A stretch of DNA of 64,000 nt from Rhizobium lentis (GTDB lineage Bacteria; Pseudomonadota; Alphaproteobacteria; Rhizobiales; Rhizobiaceae). Shown here one piece after another: positions 61,055 to 64,000 of the stretch (position 1 is its first letter; each line of letters begins with the position of its first letter). Below the pieces are notes generated by a model that was given only the letters and a program-made list of their open reading frames with translations, did no database searches and was not told where the DNA came from. Position numbers and translations under genes: made by a program. The DNA lies in contig NZ_JACHBD010000005.1 in the NCBI RefSeq assembly GCF_014200175.1, positions 124,001 to 188,000 on the forward strand, read 5' to 3'.

Positions 61055-62530
61055 TTGCGCATATTCACGGCAGCACTGGCGACCGAGACCAACACCTTCT
61101 CCCCGATCTGCGTCGATCGTCGCGCATTCGAAGCCTCGCTTTATGCCCCGCCCGGCCAGCATCCCGAGACACCGACGCTCTGCACCGCGCCGATTACCGT
61201 CGGCCGGCGCGTCGCCAGAGAAAAGGGCTGGGAGTTGATCGAGGGCACCGCCACCTGGGCCGATCCGGCGGGCCTCGTCAACCGGGCAACCTATGAGGAG
61301 CTGCGCGACGAAATCCTCGACCAGCTCCGCGCCGCCATGCCGGTTGATGCCGTCGTCATGGGCCTGCACGGCGCCATGGTGGCAGCCGGCTATGAGGATA
61401 CCGAAGGCGATCTTCTCTCCCGCATGCGCGACATTGTCGGCTCCGATGTCCTCATCTGCGCCGAACTCGACCCGCACAGCCATCTCACCGCAAAGCGTCT
61501 CGCCGCGCTTAATTTCGCCGTCTATTTCAAGGAATTTCCGCACACGGATTTCGTCGACCGCGCCGAGGATCTCTGGCGCATCGCCGTCGACACGCTGGAA
61601 GGCCGGGTCGAGCCCCGCATGTCGGTGTTCGACTGCCGGATGATCGACGTTTTCCCGACCTCGCGCGAGCCCATGCGCTCCTTCGTCGACAAGATCACGC
61701 GGATCGAGAAGGATGACCCCGAGATCCTGTCGATCTCGGTGATCCACGGCTTCATGGTCGGAGACGTGCCCGAAATGGGAACGAAGCTGCTCGTCGTCAC
61801 CGACAACAAGCCGGAGAAGGGCGCCGCTCTGGCGCGCGACCTCGGCCTCGAACTGTTTTCCAAGCGCGGCACCTTCATGGTGCCGCAGATCGACGAGAGG
61901 CAAGCGGTCTCGCGCGCCATCGCCGCCACCGCATGGCCCGTCGTCATTGCCGATGTCTGGGACAATCCGGGCGGCGGCACGGCGGGCGATGCGACCGTCA
62001 TCCTCGCCGAGCTGATGGCCCGCGGCGTCACCAGTGCTGTTATCGGCACCATCTGGGATCCGATGGCGGTGCAGATCTGTTTTGCGGCGGGCGAGGGGGC
62101 GGAAATTCCGCTGCGCTTCGGCGCCAAATCGGCGCCGGGCACCGGCAATCCGATCGACGGCACGGTCAAAGTCGTCAGGCTGGTGAAAAATGCCGAGATG
62201 CAGTTCGGCGAGAGCCTGGCGCCCTTCGGCGATGCCGCCCATATCGTGGTCGACGGCATCGATATCATCCTCAATTCGACGCGCGCCCAGAGCTTCGATC
62301 CGAGCCTGTTTTCGGTGATGGGCATCGATCCGACTAAGCAGAAGATCCTGGTGATCAAATCCACCAATCATTTCTTCGCCTCCTTTTCGAAGATCGCCGC
62401 GGAAATCCTTTACTGCTCCGCCGGAACGCCCTATCCCAATAATCCGGCGACGACGCCGTACCGGCGGGCGCCGAAGACGATATGGCCGATCGTCGCCGAT
62501 CCACATGGGTTAAACCGCGGAGCCGCCTGA
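61055..62530 (+). CDS. M81-family metallopeptidase (MlrC-like)
   Basis: A 491-residue protein of the MlrC family (first known for microcystin breakdown, but widespread in alphaproteobacteria). Expected zinc ligands appear in ATETNTFSP, MGLHGAMVA, AELDPHSHLT and the C-terminal DNPGGGTAGDATVILAEL region. The start is a TTG at 61055 with GAAGG nine bases upstream; no ATG lies nearby. The stop directly abuts the next gene (ATG at 62531). Probable role is in opening a cyclic amide or peptide-like substrate. Confidence 0.88.
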   Translation: MRIFTAALATETNTFSPICVDRRAFEASLYAPPGQHPETPTLCTAPITVGRRVAREKGWELIEGTATWADPAGLVNRATYEELRDEILDQLRAAMPVDAVVMGLHGAMVAAGYEDTEGDLLSRMRDIVGSDVLICAELDPHSHLTAKRLAALNFAVYFKEFPHTDFVDRAEDLWRIAVDTLEGRVEPRMSVFDCRMIDVFPTSREPMRSFVDKITRIEKDDPEILSISVIHGFMVGDVPEMGTKLLVVTDNKPEKGAALARDLGLELFSKRGTFMVPQIDERQAVSRAIAATAWPVVIADVWDNPGGGTAGDATVILAELMARGVTSAVIGTIWDPMAVQICFAAGEGAEIPLRFGAKSAPGTGNPIDGTVKVVRLVKNAEMQFGESLAPFGDAAHIVVDGIDIILNSTRAQSFDPSLFSVMGIDPTKQKILVIKSTNHFFASFSKIAAEILYCSAGTPYPNNPATTPYRRAPKTIWPIVADPHGLNRGAA

Positions 62531-63631
62531 ATGCCTGATCGCAGCTTTGCCGTCGTCGCCAAGGCAGGAGATAGGATCGCCGATCTCTCGACGCCGCGCC
62601 CCGTGATCGACGAAGACCGGCTGGCCGCCAACATCGCCCGCGTCCAATCCTATATGGATGAGCACGGGCTGAACTTCCGCCCGCATATCAAGACGCACAA
62701 GATCCCGGCGCTCGCCGTCGCCCAGGTCGCCGCCGGCGCCAAGGGCATCAACTGCCAGAAGGTCACGGAAGCGGAAGTCTTCGCCGAAGCCGGCTTCAAC
62801 GACATCCTCATCACTTTCAACATCCTGGGGCAGCAGAAGCTCGAGCGCCTGGCCAGGCTGAACGAGCGCATTTCTGATCTCAAGGTCGTCGCCGATAGCG
62901 AGGTGACGGTCGACGGGCTCGCCGCACATTTTTCCGGCCACAAGCCGCTGACCGTGCTTGTCGAATGCGACACCGGCGGCGGCCGCTGCGGCGTGCAGAC
63001 GCCTGACGAGGCGGCCTCGCTCGCCAGGCGCATCACCGCCGCCGACGGCCTCACCTTCGGCGGCATCGTCACCTATCCGAAGCCGCAAGCGGCCGCCGCC
63101 ATCGAAGCCTTCATCACCGAGACGCTGGACCATCTGAAATCCGACGGCATAACCTGCCCGATCGTCAGCAATGGCGGAACGCCGAGCCTGTTCGAAGCGC
63201 ATCTCGTCCCATCCGCCACCGAACACCGCGCCGGCACCTATATCTACAACGACCGCCAGATGGTGCGCATGGGCCATTGCAGCGAGGACGATTGCGCCAT
63301 GCATGTGCTCGCGACCGTCGTCTCCCGCCCGACCGCCGACCGCGCCGTCATCGACGCCGGCTCGAAGGCGCTGACCTCGGATCTGCAGGGCTTCAGCGAT
63401 TACGGCCTGATCGTCGGCTATCCCCAGGCGCGGATCACCAGCCTCTCGGAAGAACACGGCGTAATTGATCTTTCGAACTGCACCGGCCCGCGGCCGCAGA
63501 TCGGCGAAAAGCTCTTCATCATCCCGAACCACACCTGCGTGGTCTCCAACCTGTTTGACACGATGGTGTTTCATCGGGGTGGCATCGTGACCCGCGTTGA
63601 GGAGGTCGCGGCCAGGGGGCTTGTCTGGTAG
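62531..63631 (+). CDS. D-threonine aldolase / D-serine dehydratase-like PLP enzyme
   Basis: A 366-residue fold-type III PLP protein. The cofactor Lys is Lys54 in RPHIKTHKIP, and the N-terminal alanine-racemase barrel is followed by a C-terminal beta domain with the zinc-binding PNHTCVVSNLFD motif (His and nearby Cys/Asp). VECDTGGGRCGVQTPDEAAS and YIYNDRQMVRMG are family-typical. Acts on D-3-hydroxyamino acids in relatives. Immediately downstream of the M81 gene; with RidA and SDR nearby the locus likely breaks down a D-amino-acid-containing compound. Confidence 0.88.
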   Translation: MPDRSFAVVAKAGDRIADLSTPRPVIDEDRLAANIARVQSYMDEHGLNFRPHIKTHKIPALAVAQVAAGAKGINCQKVTEAEVFAEAGFNDILITFNILGQQKLERLARLNERISDLKVVADSEVTVDGLAAHFSGHKPLTVLVECDTGGGRCGVQTPDEAASLARRITAADGLTFGGIVTYPKPQAAAAIEAFITETLDHLKSDGITCPIVSNGGTPSLFEAHLVPSATEHRAGTYIYNDRQMVRMGHCSEDDCAMHVLATVVSRPTADRAVIDAGSKALTSDLQGFSDYGLIVGYPQARITSLSEEHGVIDLSNCTGPRPQIGEKLFIIPNHTCVVSNLFDTMVFHRGGIVTRVEEVAARGLVW

Positions 63632-63890
63632 AGTCGGTTCCGATTGAGGGAGAAATGGCCCCGATCACCCCAGGCGGCATTTATTGTTGAATTGCTCGCT
63701 CCCAACAGGGCCTTGGTTGCCCCGCTGGCTAATAGTTTCCATGATCGGTTTTGTGGCGTGGCTCGGACCTTGAGCGCCACCCTGATGCCTTGGCAATAAT
63801 CCATCACTTTTAATGATATCAGCCGCGGAAACACCGCTTGGCAAGCGCGGCGTCATGAGCCCGCGAGAAAAGCATTGACCTGCATCCAAA
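63632..63890. other. Gene-free stretch before the last TetR gene
   Basis: Open frames on the minus strand across this gap have no ribosome sites and no family resemblance. TTGACC at about 63875 could be the -35 of the following gene. I see no insertion-sequence ends or RNA gene. Confidence 0.4.
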
Positions 63891-63893
63891 ATA

Positions 63894-63912
63894 ATGTCAC
63901 TCGTAATGACAT
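63894..63912. promoter_or_regulatory. Palindromic operator before the terminal TetR gene
   Basis: ATGTCA at 63894-63899 and TGACAT at 63907-63912 form a perfect inverted repeat with a seven-base spacer, 21 bases before the next ATG and just behind a possible -35 (TTGACC near 63875). Fits an autoregulatory TetR operator. Confidence 0.55.
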
Positions 63913-63933
63913 GAATACACCAAGAGAGACATA

Positions 63934-64000
63934 ATGTCAGGATCGGCTGATACACGAAAATATTCCTCTCCGCTGAGAGAGCAGCAGGCGCTCGAGACGC
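63934..64000 (+). CDS. Start of a probable TetR-family regulator (partial)
   Basis: Twenty-two codons are inside the window: MSGSADTRKYSSPLREQQAL then ET, after AAGAGAGACATA. Basic N-terminus followed by R(E/Q)QQALETR is the usual lead into helix 1 of TetR proteins, and the palindrome upstream supports it. The rest lies beyond the window, so the call is provisional. Confidence 0.5.
   Translation, partial: MSGSADTRKYSSPLREQQALET

Noticed and set aside
60986..62506. 506-codon minus-strand frame over the M81 gene
   Set aside because: Antisense shadow with no motif; the M81 frame has metal-ligand motifs and abuts its neighbour precisely.
63632..63890. Transposase remnant or IS end
   Set aside because: No inverted terminal repeats, target duplication or recognisable transposase residues.
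1..64000. CRISPR arrays, rRNA, tRNA genes, plasmid origin
   Set aside because: No regularly spaced direct repeats, no tRNA-like cloverleaf or rRNA signature, and no repABC genes were noticed on reading either strand.

Overview
The window looks like part of a Rhizobium genome of the R. etli / R. leguminosarum type. It has high GC, tightly packed operons with many ATGA start/stop overlaps, and rhizobial marker loci: nadABC, minCDE, soxBDAG with glxABCD, kduI-kduD and intergenic mosaic repeats. As far as I recall, nadABC and minCDE sit together on the p42e/pRL11-type chromid of R. etli and R. leguminosarum. That the window comes from such a secondary replicon is therefore my inference; no replication origin is visible here.

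Layout. 1-3835: end of an NrtR/NadQ-like regulator, tandem operators, then the de novo NAD operon nadABC. 4018-9100: a BTAD/TPR regulator, a 47-residue orphan peptide, a YcaO-TfuA pair, an 88-residue protein and an XRE regulator, which together resemble an undescribed RiPP/thioamidation locus. 9101-9846: no intact gene, but a decayed TPR fragment. 9847-14020: an L-fucose catabolic divergon (fuconolactonase, IclR regulator, SDR dehydrogenase, L-fuconate dehydratase). 14196-18105: a small accessory block (ICMT-like methyltransferase, GST, flavoprotein with a broken leader, TetR, SAM methyltransferase). 18283-30241: heterotetrameric sarcosine-oxidase-like genes, the GlxA and XRE-cupin regulators, glxBCD, a type III glutamine synthetase-like gene and a purU relic. 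This gene set is that of the N-methylglutamate (methylamine) pathway. 30283-37003: an SDR gene, two TetR regulators and an RND efflux pump. 37318-39273: minCDE with CtrA-like boxes. 39371-43155: a palindromic repeat, aldo/keto reductase, amine oxidase and DnaQ-like exonuclease. 43340-43805: a DUF1127 gene followed by a four-hairpin sRNA with CCUCC loops. 43946-46543: kduI-kduD-GntR (uronate catabolism). 46547-58251: GH94-like phosphorylase, DHA2 MFS, GH20 hexosaminidase, AraC, EamA, ROK and a second MFS. 58353-63631: an SDR/RpiR/RidA block divergent from an NTF2-like/M81/D-threonine-aldolase-like block. The window ends in the first codons of a probable TetR gene.

Most of the DNA is catabolic modules, each with its own regulator and usually a visible palindromic operator next to a divergent promoter: IclR for fucose, a GntR-FCD motif at kduI, an RpiR-like motif, and several TetR-like motifs. 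The least explained parts are the YcaO-TfuA locus, the multi-hairpin anti-Shine-Dalgarno RNA beside DUF1127, and the overlap between methylamine and sarcosine chemistry in the sox/glx cluster. All functional calls are from reading sequence and from memory of families; no search was run.
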